From: JAUILA01 sp964563925
Lineage (GTDB): Bacteria > Bacteroidota > Bacteroidia > Cytophagales > Cyclobacteriaceae
Assembly (NCBI GenBank): GCA_964563925.1
Contig: CAZLZD010000007.1
Location: 1-64,000, forward strand
DNA: 64,000 nt
Direction of reading: 5' to 3'
Shown: piece after piece, positions 50,560 to 58,201 of the stretch
Layout of the letters: every line of letters starts with the position of its first letter
Position numbering within the stretch: position 1 is the first letter of the stretch
Translations under genes and position numbers: made by a program
The notes under the pieces: model-generated
Told to the model about the DNA's origin: nothing
Database searches by the model: none
The model's input: only the letters and a program-made list of their open reading frames with translations

Positions 50560-51104
50560 TTGAGCCTGACACTCTCCATGACCCTTCGGGCAAGGGGCTG
50601 GCAAGTCTCTTTCATGGACGACGGACACTGAACTGAAAACACCAGGGTTTTACCACCGCTGATCACATACTGGACATAATTGTATTTACGGATCGACTCA
50701 CGGGTCTCCAGCGCATAGGTCTCTCCCTCGATTCGGGAATCAAACTCAAAGACGGCAAATCGCTTCCCGTCAATCTCTTCGATTGATTCACGGGTGAGGT
50801 TTACCCGGTCGTACAGGTTCATGATACTGGATTTGAAAAAAGAACTGGCCAGTTCAATATCATCTTCCCCCCACTGGGTGGCGCTCTCCTTGACACTCAC
50901 ATCGATCAGCCTTTCGGAATTGGTGTAGGCTCCGATGGGATTGCGAACCGACGGGTAGCGTTGTGCGATATCCTCCGGGGTCATGGCAAAAAAGTCACGG
51001 GGCAATTCGAGGGTGATCTGGTCGTTGACCTTTGTCTTGTTCCATTTTGCCTCCTGCGCCATAGGAAGTAAAACGAGCAGTACACCTATAAAAAATTTAG
51101 TCAT
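50556..51104 (-). CDS. Secreted protein of unknown function, co-transcribed with tadA
   Basis: A 182-residue exported protein with signal peptide MTKFFIGVLLVLLPMAQEAK. The mature part has the fold pattern of PsbP/DcrB-like small domains (ITLELPRDFFAMTPEDIAQRYP, SERLIDVSVKESATQW, then a helix SSFFKSSIMNLYDRV and strands ending MESVRLK), but I cannot name the family with certainty. It overlaps tadA by 4 bases. Its promoter is a clean TTTG-N21-TAATTTTG pair and is divergent from aspS. Confidence 0.72.
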   Translation of the reverse strand: MTKFFIGVLLVLLPMAQEAKWNKTKVNDQITLELPRDFFAMTPEDIAQRYPSVRNPIGAYTNSERLIDVSVKESATQWGEDDIELASSFFKSSIMNLYDRVNLTRESIEEIDGKRFAVFEFDSRIEGETYALETRESIRKYNYVQYVISGGKTLVFSVQCPSSMKETCQPLARRVMESVRLK

Positions 51105-51132
51105 GGGTGATTTCTAAAATTCTCAACATTCA

Positions 51133-51163
51133 TTTTCAGGCAAAATTAATACCATTAACTTTG
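51133..51163 (+). promoter_or_regulatory. aspS promoter: TTTT-N19-TAACTTTG
   Basis: TTTT at 51133-51136, 19-base spacer, exact -7 box TAACTTTG at 51156-51163. Transcript start near 51170. This excludes the long ORF start at 51107 and supports the ATG at 51191. It overlaps the divergent promoter of the tadA unit. Confidence 0.65.
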
Positions 51164-51173
51164 CCCCCTCAAA
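51141..51173 (-). promoter_or_regulatory. Promoter of the secreted protein-tadA unit: TTTG-N21-TAATTTTG
   Basis: Minus strand: TTTG (51173-51170), 21-base spacer, TAATTTTG (51148-51141). Transcript start near 51135, about 30 bases before the ATG at 51104. Divergent and overlapping with the aspS promoter, so polymerases would compete. Confidence 0.7.
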
Positions 51174-51190
51174 AATATAAAAATAATGCC

Positions 51191-52951
51191 ATGCTGAGAT
51201 CACACACGTGCGGAGAATTACGAATTACGGATGTCGACCAGGAAGTTACCCTTACCGGGTGGGTCCAGAAGGTCCGTGATAAGGGCAGTGTGATCTGGGT
51301 TGACCTTCGTGACCGCACCGGTATTACCCAGCTGATCTTTGAAGAAGGGAGTACCGATGAAAGCCTGATGAAAAAGGCCGCCAAACTGGGCCGGGAATAC
51401 GTAATCCGGGCCTCGGGTACTGTCCTGGAACGCCACAGTAAAAATGACAAGATCCCTACCGGTGACATCGAAATAAAAGTCACTGCGATGGAAATCCTGA
51501 ATGCTGCCAAGACCCCTCCCTTCACCATTGAAGATGAAACCGACGGCGGTGAAGACCTGAGAATGAAATACCGCTACCTGGATATTCGCAGGAATGTGGT
51601 CCGCGAGAAGCTGGAACTACGTCACCGTATGCTCCGGGAAACACGCAAATACCTCGACGGGCAACATTTTACCGAAGTAGAAACTCCGGTACTGATCAAA
51701 TCCACGCCGGAGGGTGCGCGCGACTTTGTCGTGCCTTCACGGCTGAACCCGGGCCAGTTCTACGCCCTTCCCCAGTCACCCCAGACGTTCAAACAGTTGC
51801 TGATGGTGGCCGGGATCGACCGTTATTATCAGATTGTAAAATGTTTCAGAGATGAGGATTTCCGCGCCGACCGGCAGCCTGAATTTACCCAGATTGACTG
51901 TGAAATGTCGTTTGTGGAAAGGGAAGATGTCCTGCAGATGTTTGAAGGCCTGATCAAACACCTCTTCCGGGAAGTTCGCGGTGTGGAAATCGATGAGGTC
52001 ACACGGATGTCCTACCAGGATGCCATGAAGCTTTACGGGTCAGATAAACCCGACCTGCGCTTTGGCATGCAATTCCATGAGCTGAATGATCTTGCCCAGG
52101 GCAAGGGGTTTAATGTCTTTGATTCCGCCCAACTTGTGGTGGGTATCAACGCCCCGGGATGTGCCGACTATTCGCGCAAGCAGCTGGATGCCCTCACCGA
52201 TTATGTGAAGCGACCCCAGATCGGCGCCAAAGGCCTGGTGTATGTCAAATGCAATGAGGATGGCACCTTCAAATCATCGGTAGACAAATTCTACAGCCAG
52301 GAAGACCTGGCGGCCTGGGCGTCTGAGATGAATGCACAGCCCGGAGACCTGCTGCTGGTGCTGAGCGGTGAAACCGGTCCTACCAGGAAGGCGATGAACG
52401 AACTACGCCTTCACATGGGAAATGAGCTGGGCTTACGGGACAAAAATACCTTCAAGGTTCTCTGGGTCCTGGATTTTCCGTTGCTGGAATGGGACGAGGA
52501 AACTAACCGCTATCACGCCATGCACCACCCTTTCACCAGTCCCCGGCTGGAAGACCGGGAACTGCTGGTCTCCGACCCTGGGGCAGCCCGGGCCAATGCC
52601 TATGACCTTGTTATCAACGGAATGGAAGCAGGCGGCGGCTCAATCCGGATTCATGACCGTGCCCTGCAAAAGGAAATGTTTACGCTGCTGGGTTTCTCGG
52701 AGAATGAGGCGCAGGAACAATTTGGGTTCCTGATGGATGCGTTCGAATACGGGGCTCCTCCCCACGGAGGTGTGGCCTTCGGATTTGACCGGCTCTGTGC
52801 CCTGTTCGGCGGATCGGATTCCATCCGTGACTACATAGCGTTCCCTAAAAATAATGCCGGACGTGACATAATGATTGACACGCCCAGCCTTATTTCAGAG
52901 GAGCAGTTGACTGAGCTCGGACTTAACCTGTCCCCGGCTAAAGACGTTTAA
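51191..52951 (+). CDS. aspS: Aspartyl-tRNA synthetase
   Basis: A 586-residue class IIb synthetase that charges tRNA-Asp. The N-terminal OB-fold anticodon domain (LRSHTCGELRITDVDQEVTLTGWVQKVRD) is followed by the catalytic core with motif 2 FRDEDFRADRQPEFTQID (around residue 218) and motif 3 GVAFGFDRLCALFGG near the end. A bacterial GAD insert lies between (about 290-415). The start is the ATG at 51191, giving the usual length; the longer frame would add 28 residues that lie upstream of the predicted transcript start. Its stop region overlaps the convergent CoA-transferase by 14 bases. Confidence 0.97.
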   Translation: MLRSHTCGELRITDVDQEVTLTGWVQKVRDKGSVIWVDLRDRTGITQLIFEEGSTDESLMKKAAKLGREYVIRASGTVLERHSKNDKIPTGDIEIKVTAMEILNAAKTPPFTIEDETDGGEDLRMKYRYLDIRRNVVREKLELRHRMLRETRKYLDGQHFTEVETPVLIKSTPEGARDFVVPSRLNPGQFYALPQSPQTFKQLLMVAGIDRYYQIVKCFRDEDFRADRQPEFTQIDCEMSFVEREDVLQMFEGLIKHLFREVRGVEIDEVTRMSYQDAMKLYGSDKPDLRFGMQFHELNDLAQGKGFNVFDSAQLVVGINAPGCADYSRKQLDALTDYVKRPQIGAKGLVYVKCNEDGTFKSSVDKFYSQEDLAAWASEMNAQPGDLLLVLSGETGPTRKAMNELRLHMGNELGLRDKNTFKVLWVLDFPLLEWDEETNRYHAMHHPFTSPRLEDRELLVSDPGAARANAYDLVINGMEAGGGSIRIHDRALQKEMFTLLGFSENEAQEQFGFLMDAFEYGAPPHGGVAFGFDRLCALFGGSDSIRDYIAFPKNNAGRDIMIDTPSLISEEQLTELGLNLSPAKDV

Positions 52952-54233
52952 ACCGTTCGAAAGCCTCTTTCTCCAGCTCCTCTCTCACCGAGGGATGGGA
53001 AATCTCAATCATAGCCCTGGCCCGCTGCCGTAAATTCATGCCATACAGATTGGCAATACCAAATTCTGTCACGATATAATGGACGTGTGCCCTGGTGGTT
53101 GTCACACTGGCCCCGGGCTTCAGGTAGGGAACGATCCGGGTAACATTCTTCCGCGTAATGGACGGCAACGCAATGATCGCCTTGCCCCCTTCAGAAAGTG
53201 AGGCGCCTCGAATGAAATCCATTTGTCCGCCCACCCCTGAATACTGCCGGGTTCCGATGGAATCCGCACACACCTGGCCCGTGAGATCCACCTCGATGGC
53301 ACTGTTGATGGCCGTAACCTTGGGGTTCTTACGAATCACCGCGGTATCATTCGTGTAGGAGGCTGTTTTCATCTGGATCATGGGATTGTCATCCACGAAA
53401 TCGTAAAACTCTGCATCCCCCATGGCGAAGCAAGCCACAATCTTTCCCGGGTTGGTAAACATATTCTCGCCGGTAATCACCCCTTTTTTAATGAGAGGTA
53501 TAACCCCATTGGTAAACATCTCGGTATGAATCCCGAGCCGGCGCCGGTCATGGAGCTGCGCCAGCACTGCATTGGGAATTCCGCCAATGCCCATCTGCAA
53601 CGCCGCCCCGTCGTCAACCAGCTCGGAAACATACCGCCCGATCCGCTGCTCCTGCTCGGTCACTTGCTGGGTCTCGTACATACCCACCGGATGGTCAGTT
53701 TCGACCGCAAAGTCAATCTGTTTGACCGAAATAATACTGTCCCCGAAGGTGCGTGGTACCTGCGGATTCACCTCTGCGATCACAAGGTCTGCCTGTTTGA
53801 TGGCGGGAAGCGTGATATCCACGGAGGTACCCAGCGAACACATTCCGTGCTTGTCCGGAGGTGACACCTGCACCAGGGCCACATTAATGGGAAGTATTTT
53901 ACGATTGAACAGCTGATGGATCTCACTGAGGAAGATAGGAATATAATCACCCCACCCTTCTTCCACCGCTTGGCGAACATTTCCGCCCAGGAAAAAGCTG
54001 TTCAGGCGAAAACTGTTCCGGCAATGCTCTGCCGTATACGGAGCTTCGCCCTCGGTGTGGAGATGTACGATCTCCACATTGCGAAGGTCGTTGGCCCGCT
54101 CCACCATCTTTTCAACCAGGACATGTGGCGTCATTGCCGCTCCCTGTATAAAAACGCGGTGGTTCGATCCTATGTATTTGACCGCTTCTTCCGCAGATAA
54201 CTTATGGAAGGCGTGTCTGAAGAAATTAGTCAT
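52938..54233 (-). CDS. Acetyl-CoA hydrolase/transferase family CoA-transferase
   Basis: A 431-residue family I CoA-transferase resembling 4-hydroxybutyrate or acetate CoA-transferases. The family motif GIGGIPNAVLAQL lies near residue 216 and the catalytic Glu in LGIHTEMFTNGVIPL near 240. DFIRGASLSEGGKAIIALPS and VHYIVTEFGIANLYG are typical of the C-terminal half. It moves CoA between short acyl groups, for example succinate and acetate or butyrate; the exact pair is open. Its ATG overlaps the stop of the YceI-like gene by 4 bases, so they form a coupled two-gene unit. Confidence 0.88.
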   Translation of the reverse strand: MTNFFRHAFHKLSAEEAVKYIGSNHRVFIQGAAMTPHVLVEKMVERANDLRNVEIVHLHTEGEAPYTAEHCRNSFRLNSFFLGGNVRQAVEEGWGDYIPIFLSEIHQLFNRKILPINVALVQVSPPDKHGMCSLGTSVDITLPAIKQADLVIAEVNPQVPRTFGDSIISVKQIDFAVETDHPVGMYETQQVTEQEQRIGRYVSELVDDGAALQMGIGGIPNAVLAQLHDRRRLGIHTEMFTNGVIPLIKKGVITGENMFTNPGKIVACFAMGDAEFYDFVDDNPMIQMKTASYTNDTAVIRKNPKVTAINSAIEVDLTGQVCADSIGTRQYSGVGGQMDFIRGASLSEGGKAIIALPSITRKNVTRIVPYLKPGASVTTTRAHVHYIVTEFGIANLYGMNLRQRARAMIEISHPSVREELEKEAFERFKRL

Positions 54234-54802
54234 CGTATTTGCTTGATTCGTAGTGTAAATTGTATGTTCAGCTCTTCTTTCACCTTTACCATACCCATGA
54301 ACTTCACCGGAGGTTCCAGGTCAAACTCCCCGAACCGGACCTTCCTTTCACCGACCCCGGTGATCGAATCCGAGTCCCGCTTTATGGTGAACGGAATCCG
54401 GTAACGCTGTGAGCTCCCCGCCAGCCGGATGGTGACATCCGCTACTTTTGATGCGCCTGTGGTATGCACCGCATGGAGAATTATCTTCAGGTCCGGATTA
54501 TTCTCCGCATCCAGTATCTCCTGAAAATCCTTCGTCATGATCTTATGGCCGCAGTCAAACCGGGCGACCGGGATGACCAACTCGGCATCCTGAAAACGCA
54601 CCTCGTCTCCGTCGGTATACAATTCAACCTCCTTCAATCCGGGAGAAGGATAGGTCTGCCGGCAGGTAAAGTTGTTTATGTTTGTTTTCCCGTGGATCTC
54701 CAGGGTACTTTCCTGGCGGACCAGCACCTGCATTGTATCCTGGCTGAGCGCCCGGGAGAACTGGAAAACCAGGCTCATAAGGATAAAACAGTACCGTACC
54801 AT
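54230..54802 (-). CDS. YceI-like periplasmic protein, first copy
   Basis: A 190-residue exported protein (signal about MVRYCFILMSLVFQFSRALS, processed before QD) with a divergent YceI-type lipocalin-like barrel. Markers: a start STLEIHGKTNINNFTCRQ in place of SSLHDW, AELVIPVARFDCGHKIMTKDFQEILDAENNP, and ITIRLAG-SQRYRIPF. The canonical N-terminal SxxxHDW is replaced by TNINNFTC, so this is a distant member. YceI proteins bind isoprenoid quinols or long-chain lipids. It is coupled by a 4-base overlap to the CoA-transferase gene. Confidence 0.7.
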   Translation of the reverse strand: MVRYCFILMSLVFQFSRALSQDTMQVLVRQESTLEIHGKTNINNFTCRQTYPSPGLKEVELYTDGDEVRFQDAELVIPVARFDCGHKIMTKDFQEILDAENNPDLKIILHAVHTTGASKVADVTIRLAGSSQRYRIPFTIKRDSDSITGVGERKVRFGEFDLEPPVKFMGMVKVKEELNIQFTLRIKQIR

Positions 54803-54834
54803 GGGAATAAATTAGTAAATTCTACGCTACACGC

Positions 54835-54863
54835 GAAAGGCCGGGAATATTACCCGGCCTTTC
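54835..54863. terminator. Hairpin terminator after the porin gene
   Basis: GAAAGGCCGGG (54835-54845) pairs with CCCGGCCTTTC (54853-54863) over AATATTA, eleven pairs. No long T-run follows on the minus strand, so termination strength is uncertain. It lies just after the porin stop. Confidence 0.6.
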
Positions 54864-54885
54864 CAGTATTTCAGACTTTCATTGT

Positions 54886-56178
54886 TTAGAAACCGATGAC
54901 TGCCTCAATCACGATTCCGTCAAACTGTCCGTCATCATATTTGGTTCCTGCAAAACCGGCACCTTCGTTTGTCTGATTTACGTACTCAATTTTGGTGAGT
55001 ATGTTCTTGGTCAGGTACCATCCGCCACCGATATTGAGACGGTTGATTTTGATTTCAGGGTCACCTTCATTTCTTTCTCCGGATACTGTATTGTACCGAC
55101 CACCTATGTAAAGCTGGTCACTGGTCCCGAAGCGGTAGAGTACCTCGCCCATGAACTGGTCGAAAGAACCGTTACCCTGATCGTCACTGTTACCTATGTT
55201 TTCGTACAAGGCCCGTACTTCAAGTCCGCCGGCCTGCAGGAAGGGTGCCACCTGGAAGGCAGTCATCTGACGGAAGCGGGGGTTAAAGCGGGGCTCGAAA
55301 TCAGAACCGCCATCGTCAACTTCCCAATATACTCCGTAGTAACGTCCTCCGCCACGGTCGCCACCGTACAGGTAGGTACCTGTGGATTCACCGTTGTTGG
55401 TATACCATGAGCCGGTGATACGGAAACGAAGGTCATCGTTGAATTGCTTGTCAAATCCGAGTTTTCCGTAAAAAGACACCTTGTTATCTGTGTTGTCATT
55501 GACAAGCACACTCTGGTTCAGTTTACCGTTGGAGATACCGAGTACCGCAATGAAATCGCCGGGCAGCAAGGTGAGTTCTCCGAACGCCTCTGTGGTAAAG
55601 GAGTCCATGATCAGGTTTCCTACAAACGGGTTGTAAATGGCCCGGGCATTGTCGGTGCGACGGAAATGCCAGTCACCGTAGTTGATCTCGTCCAGACCGA
55701 TAGTAAGACGGGCGACTTCCATGATCCCTGAGGCAAAACCCGGTTTGATGAAATCAAGTTTATCAATTTGCAGATAACCGCCCTTCACCCAGGATTCCTC
55801 ATGGTGGCGTGCAGAAAGATAGGTCCGCAGGTGCATACGCAAACCGTCAGCCAGCTGTACGTCCAGGTTAAGGTTGGCTGTGGGCAGGTTAAAATTGGAT
55901 CCCAGTTCATTCAGCGTATTGGAGTTGCTTTCCTGGTCCAGCGCCTGGAACTGCATGGCGAAATCACCACCTACCCGGACCTTAATTTTACCGTCCCATC
56001 CGACGGTATCTTCTTTGGATGGTTCGTAAACATTCAGTCCCCGCGTATCATTGTAGCGGTAGTACTGTAAACTACGGTTGAATTGCGCGACCGCAGAGCT
56101 GGCTACCATGGCCAGCATGACCATCATGAGGGGTACGGCATAGAGTCTCATGGTCCGATGTTTAACTAAGTTTTTCAT
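54886..56178 (-). CDS. Outer-membrane porin-like beta-barrel
   Basis: A 430-residue exported protein with a signal peptide around residues 10-32 (MRLYAVPLMMVMLAMVASSAVAQ). The mature part is beta-strand-rich: repeating amphipathic strands such as LDVQLADGLRMHLRTYLSA, RLTIGLDEINYGDWHFRR, FRITGSWYTNNGESTG and KINRLNIGGGWYLTKNILTKIEYV, with an aromatic C-terminal strand (IVIEAVIGF). This fits a phosphate-selective-porin-like or general barrel. No substrate-specific motif is clear. It overlaps the YceI gene by 4 bases; a YceI-porin unit suggests a lipid or quinone-related envelope function. Confidence 0.8.
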   Translation of the reverse strand: MKNLVKHRTMRLYAVPLMMVMLAMVASSAVAQFNRSLQYYRYNDTRGLNVYEPSKEDTVGWDGKIKVRVGGDFAMQFQALDQESNSNTLNELGSNFNLPTANLNLDVQLADGLRMHLRTYLSARHHEESWVKGGYLQIDKLDFIKPGFASGIMEVARLTIGLDEINYGDWHFRRTDNARAIYNPFVGNLIMDSFTTEAFGELTLLPGDFIAVLGISNGKLNQSVLVNDNTDNKVSFYGKLGFDKQFNDDLRFRITGSWYTNNGESTGTYLYGGDRGGGRYYGVYWEVDDGGSDFEPRFNPRFRQMTAFQVAPFLQAGGLEVRALYENIGNSDDQGNGSFDQFMGEVLYRFGTSDQLYIGGRYNTVSGERNEGDPEIKINRLNIGGGWYLTKNILTKIEYVNQTNEGAGFAGTKYDDGQFDGIVIEAVIGF

Positions 56179-56747
56179 GACTTTTTATAATTGACGTTAA
56201 ATTTAATTGTGACTTCATCTCCGGTTTTGATCGTGCCGAACACGGCCGTTGGAGGATCGACGTTATAGGTGGTCATCTTTAAGGGATATTCTCCGCTGAA
56301 AGCAACCCCGCTACCCGATGTCCTGGCCGTCACTTCCATGTTGACGGGCCTGGTCGTACCGGCAATTGTAAGGTTCCCCGAAGTGGAAAGCTTATAAGTG
56401 CCCGATCCGGCCGGAGTGATTTTATTTATTTTTGTTAGTGTATAGGTGACTTCAGGGTGCTTTTCCTGCTTGAGCGCTTCATACGTGTTCTTGTCCATCG
56501 CTCCTTTTCCGCTCTTCAGCTCCTTCACAACCACAGAAAATTTCAGGTCCGAGAGTTTCTCAAGATCCGCCGGGTCCAGCCGGGCAGTTCCCTTTATCTC
56601 TTCCGCTTCAATCTCCCAGTCGTGCAGGGAAGATGTTCCTTCAATCATCAGTTCAGATGAACTGGCATCCACCTTGTACTGTCCCCAGGTGAGTACCGGT
56701 ACCAGTACCAGGGTAAAAATTCCGATTAATTTAATTAACTGTTTCAT
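56175..56747 (-). CDS. YceI-family periplasmic protein, second copy
   Basis: A 190-residue canonical YceI protein. The signal peptide (MKQLIKLIGIFTLVLVPVLTWG) is followed by the hallmark SSSELMIEGTSSLHDWEIEAEEIKG, whose Ser-x-His-Asp-Trp pattern is the start of the YceI barrel. Later strands KFSVVVKELKSGKGAMDKNTYEALK, YKLSTSGNLTIAGTTRPVNMEV and VFGTIKTGDEVTIKFNV match the family. It leads an operon with the porin gene. A palindrome GTCAATTTATGAC lies in the -33 region of its promoter. Confidence 0.9.
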   Translation of the reverse strand: MKQLIKLIGIFTLVLVPVLTWGQYKVDASSSELMIEGTSSLHDWEIEAEEIKGTARLDPADLEKLSDLKFSVVVKELKSGKGAMDKNTYEALKQEKHPEVTYTLTKINKITPAGSGTYKLSTSGNLTIAGTTRPVNMEVTARTSGSGVAFSGEYPLKMTTYNVDPPTAVFGTIKTGDEVTIKFNVNYKKS

Positions 56748-56766
56748 GGCGTTTTGATTTACAGTT

Positions 56767-56774
56767 CAAACTTA
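56767..56774 (-). promoter_or_regulatory. -7 promoter element TAAGTTTG of the YceI-porin operon
   Basis: Exact TAnnTTTG on the minus strand, 19 bases upstream of the ATG at 56747. The -33 region coincides with the palindrome GTCAATTTATGAC (56789-56801), so repression by occupancy is possible. Confidence 0.65.
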
Positions 56775-56788
56775 GACCTCAAACCGCG

Positions 56789-56895
56789 GTCAATTTATGA
56801 CCCATATCATATTTATGGCTGATTCGGAAGCCATAAATGGCTGACAATTATTGCATATCTGATATCCGTAATAGATAATTAATTGACTGTCAATT
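56789..56895. promoter_or_regulatory. Three inverted repeats in the YceI/dehalogenase divergent region
   Basis: GTCAATTTATGAC (56789-56801), ATTTATGGCT/AGCCATAAAT (56811-56820 and 56829-56838, 8-base centre) and AATTGACTGTCAATT (56881-56895, perfect 15-bp palindrome with one central base) lie in 107 bases. The first and third share the half-site GTCAAT/ATTGAC. The rest of 56748-57139 shows no coding signal except a weak TTG-started frame on the minus strand, which I rejected. Confidence 0.55.
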
Positions 56896-57139
56896 GATTA
56901 TAATCCATTGAAATACCCTCCCGCGATGTGATCCAATAAGCAAACTGACGACGATTGTCCCGTTTTACAGGCTCCTAATACGACCAGGGATACCTTTTTT
57001 ATTACGGACTGCCGGTTGCCGCTGACATCCTGCCCGATCAGGGAAAAAAGAAAATATGTAGTTTTATACGTAACATCCTTCAATGATTAGGCGTATAGGG
57101 AGAAATGGTTACGTATTTTCACAGAATAGTTCAAAAAAG

Positions 57140-58147
57140 ATGATCAGGAGAAGTTGGCTTATACTCAGTGGAGTTTTGTGCATCGGTTGCACACAAAAGG
57201 AATATACGGGGCCGGTATCAGGCGAACCCGAACCCGAGCAGTTGAAAATAGAATACGTCAGGACACCCGAGTCCTCATTTGACAGTCTCACGGATTACCC
57301 TTTCAAACCGCACTACATTACTGTGTCAGGAGGATTACGCATGCATTACCTGGATGAAAATCCTGATGGCGATAAAGTGGCGGTCCTGATTCACGGGGAA
57401 CCAACCTGGAGCTATTCCTTCCGGTACATGATCCCTGTACTGGTGGAAGCAGGCTACCGGGTGGTGGTGCCTGATCTGATCGGTTTTGGAAAATCAGACA
57501 AGCCGGTACGGCCCGAGTTCCATACGTTTCGCCGGCATGTGGAATGGACCCGAACACTCCTCCTTGACAGCCTCAGGCTTGATAATATCAATTTTTTTCT
57601 TCAGGACATGGGCGGACTGATCGGATTGCGCCTCGTATCGGATCACCCTGAACGCGTACAATCGGTCATCGCCGCCAATACAGCCCTTCCTACGGGGGAT
57701 CAGATTCCCGGGGAGGCTTTCCTGCGGTGGCAGGAGACGTTACATAATATGGATCCGTTCCCTGTAGGTACCGTGGTCCAATGGGGCTGTGAAAGTAATC
57801 TGTCGGAAGAAGTCATTGCCGCCTATGATGCCCCTTTCCCTGATGAATCATATAAAACAGCACCCCGCTCCCTCCCTCTGATCATCCCGGTATCCGGAAA
57901 TGATCCGGAATCGGGGAACATGCGCGAGGCCTGGGTCATGCTCAAACGGTTCAATAAGCCTTTTCTAATGCTATATGGTGAATCCGCACATCTGACCCTC
58001 GGCTGGTTTCATACCTTCCAGGAAAAAATCCCGGGGGCCCGTGATCAACCACATGAAATGATCCAGGACGGAGGTCATTTTCTCCAGGAAGACAGCAAGG
58101 AATACCTTGCCCTGAAAATGATCTCATTCATTGCCAATTCGGAATGA
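57140..58147 (+). CDS. Haloalkane-dehalogenase-like alpha/beta hydrolase lipoprotein
   Basis: A 335-residue enzyme. From ATG 57140, MIRRSWLILSGVLCIGC gives a lipoprotein signal (Cys17), which a start at 57083 would place after 19 extra residues. The body follows haloalkane dehalogenases: HGEPTWSYSFR (oxyanion and halide site), VVPDLIGFGKSDKP, the nucleophile Asp in FLQDMGGLIGLRL and catalytic His in QDGGHFLQED. The Trp that follows the nucleophile in true dehalogenases (QDWGG) is Met here, so halide binding may be lost. It may be an esterase- or epoxide-hydrolase-like relative anchored in the envelope. Only weak promoter-like sequence precedes it. Confidence 0.8.
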   Translation: MIRRSWLILSGVLCIGCTQKEYTGPVSGEPEPEQLKIEYVRTPESSFDSLTDYPFKPHYITVSGGLRMHYLDENPDGDKVAVLIHGEPTWSYSFRYMIPVLVEAGYRVVVPDLIGFGKSDKPVRPEFHTFRRHVEWTRTLLLDSLRLDNINFFLQDMGGLIGLRLVSDHPERVQSVIAANTALPTGDQIPGEAFLRWQETLHNMDPFPVGTVVQWGCESNLSEEVIAAYDAPFPDESYKTAPRSLPLIIPVSGNDPESGNMREAWVMLKRFNKPFLMLYGESAHLTLGWFHTFQEKIPGARDQPHEMIQDGGHFLQEDSKEYLALKMISFIANSE

Positions 58148-58201
58148 TTTAATCCAGGGCTAACCTGATAGTCGCAGATTTTTTTGCAACTTTACCGTGA
58201 C

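Noticed and set aside
56898..57083. Minus-strand 61-residue ORF in the YceI/dehalogenase intergenic region
   Set aside because: It starts with TTG, covers a promoter-rich region, and has random-like composition.
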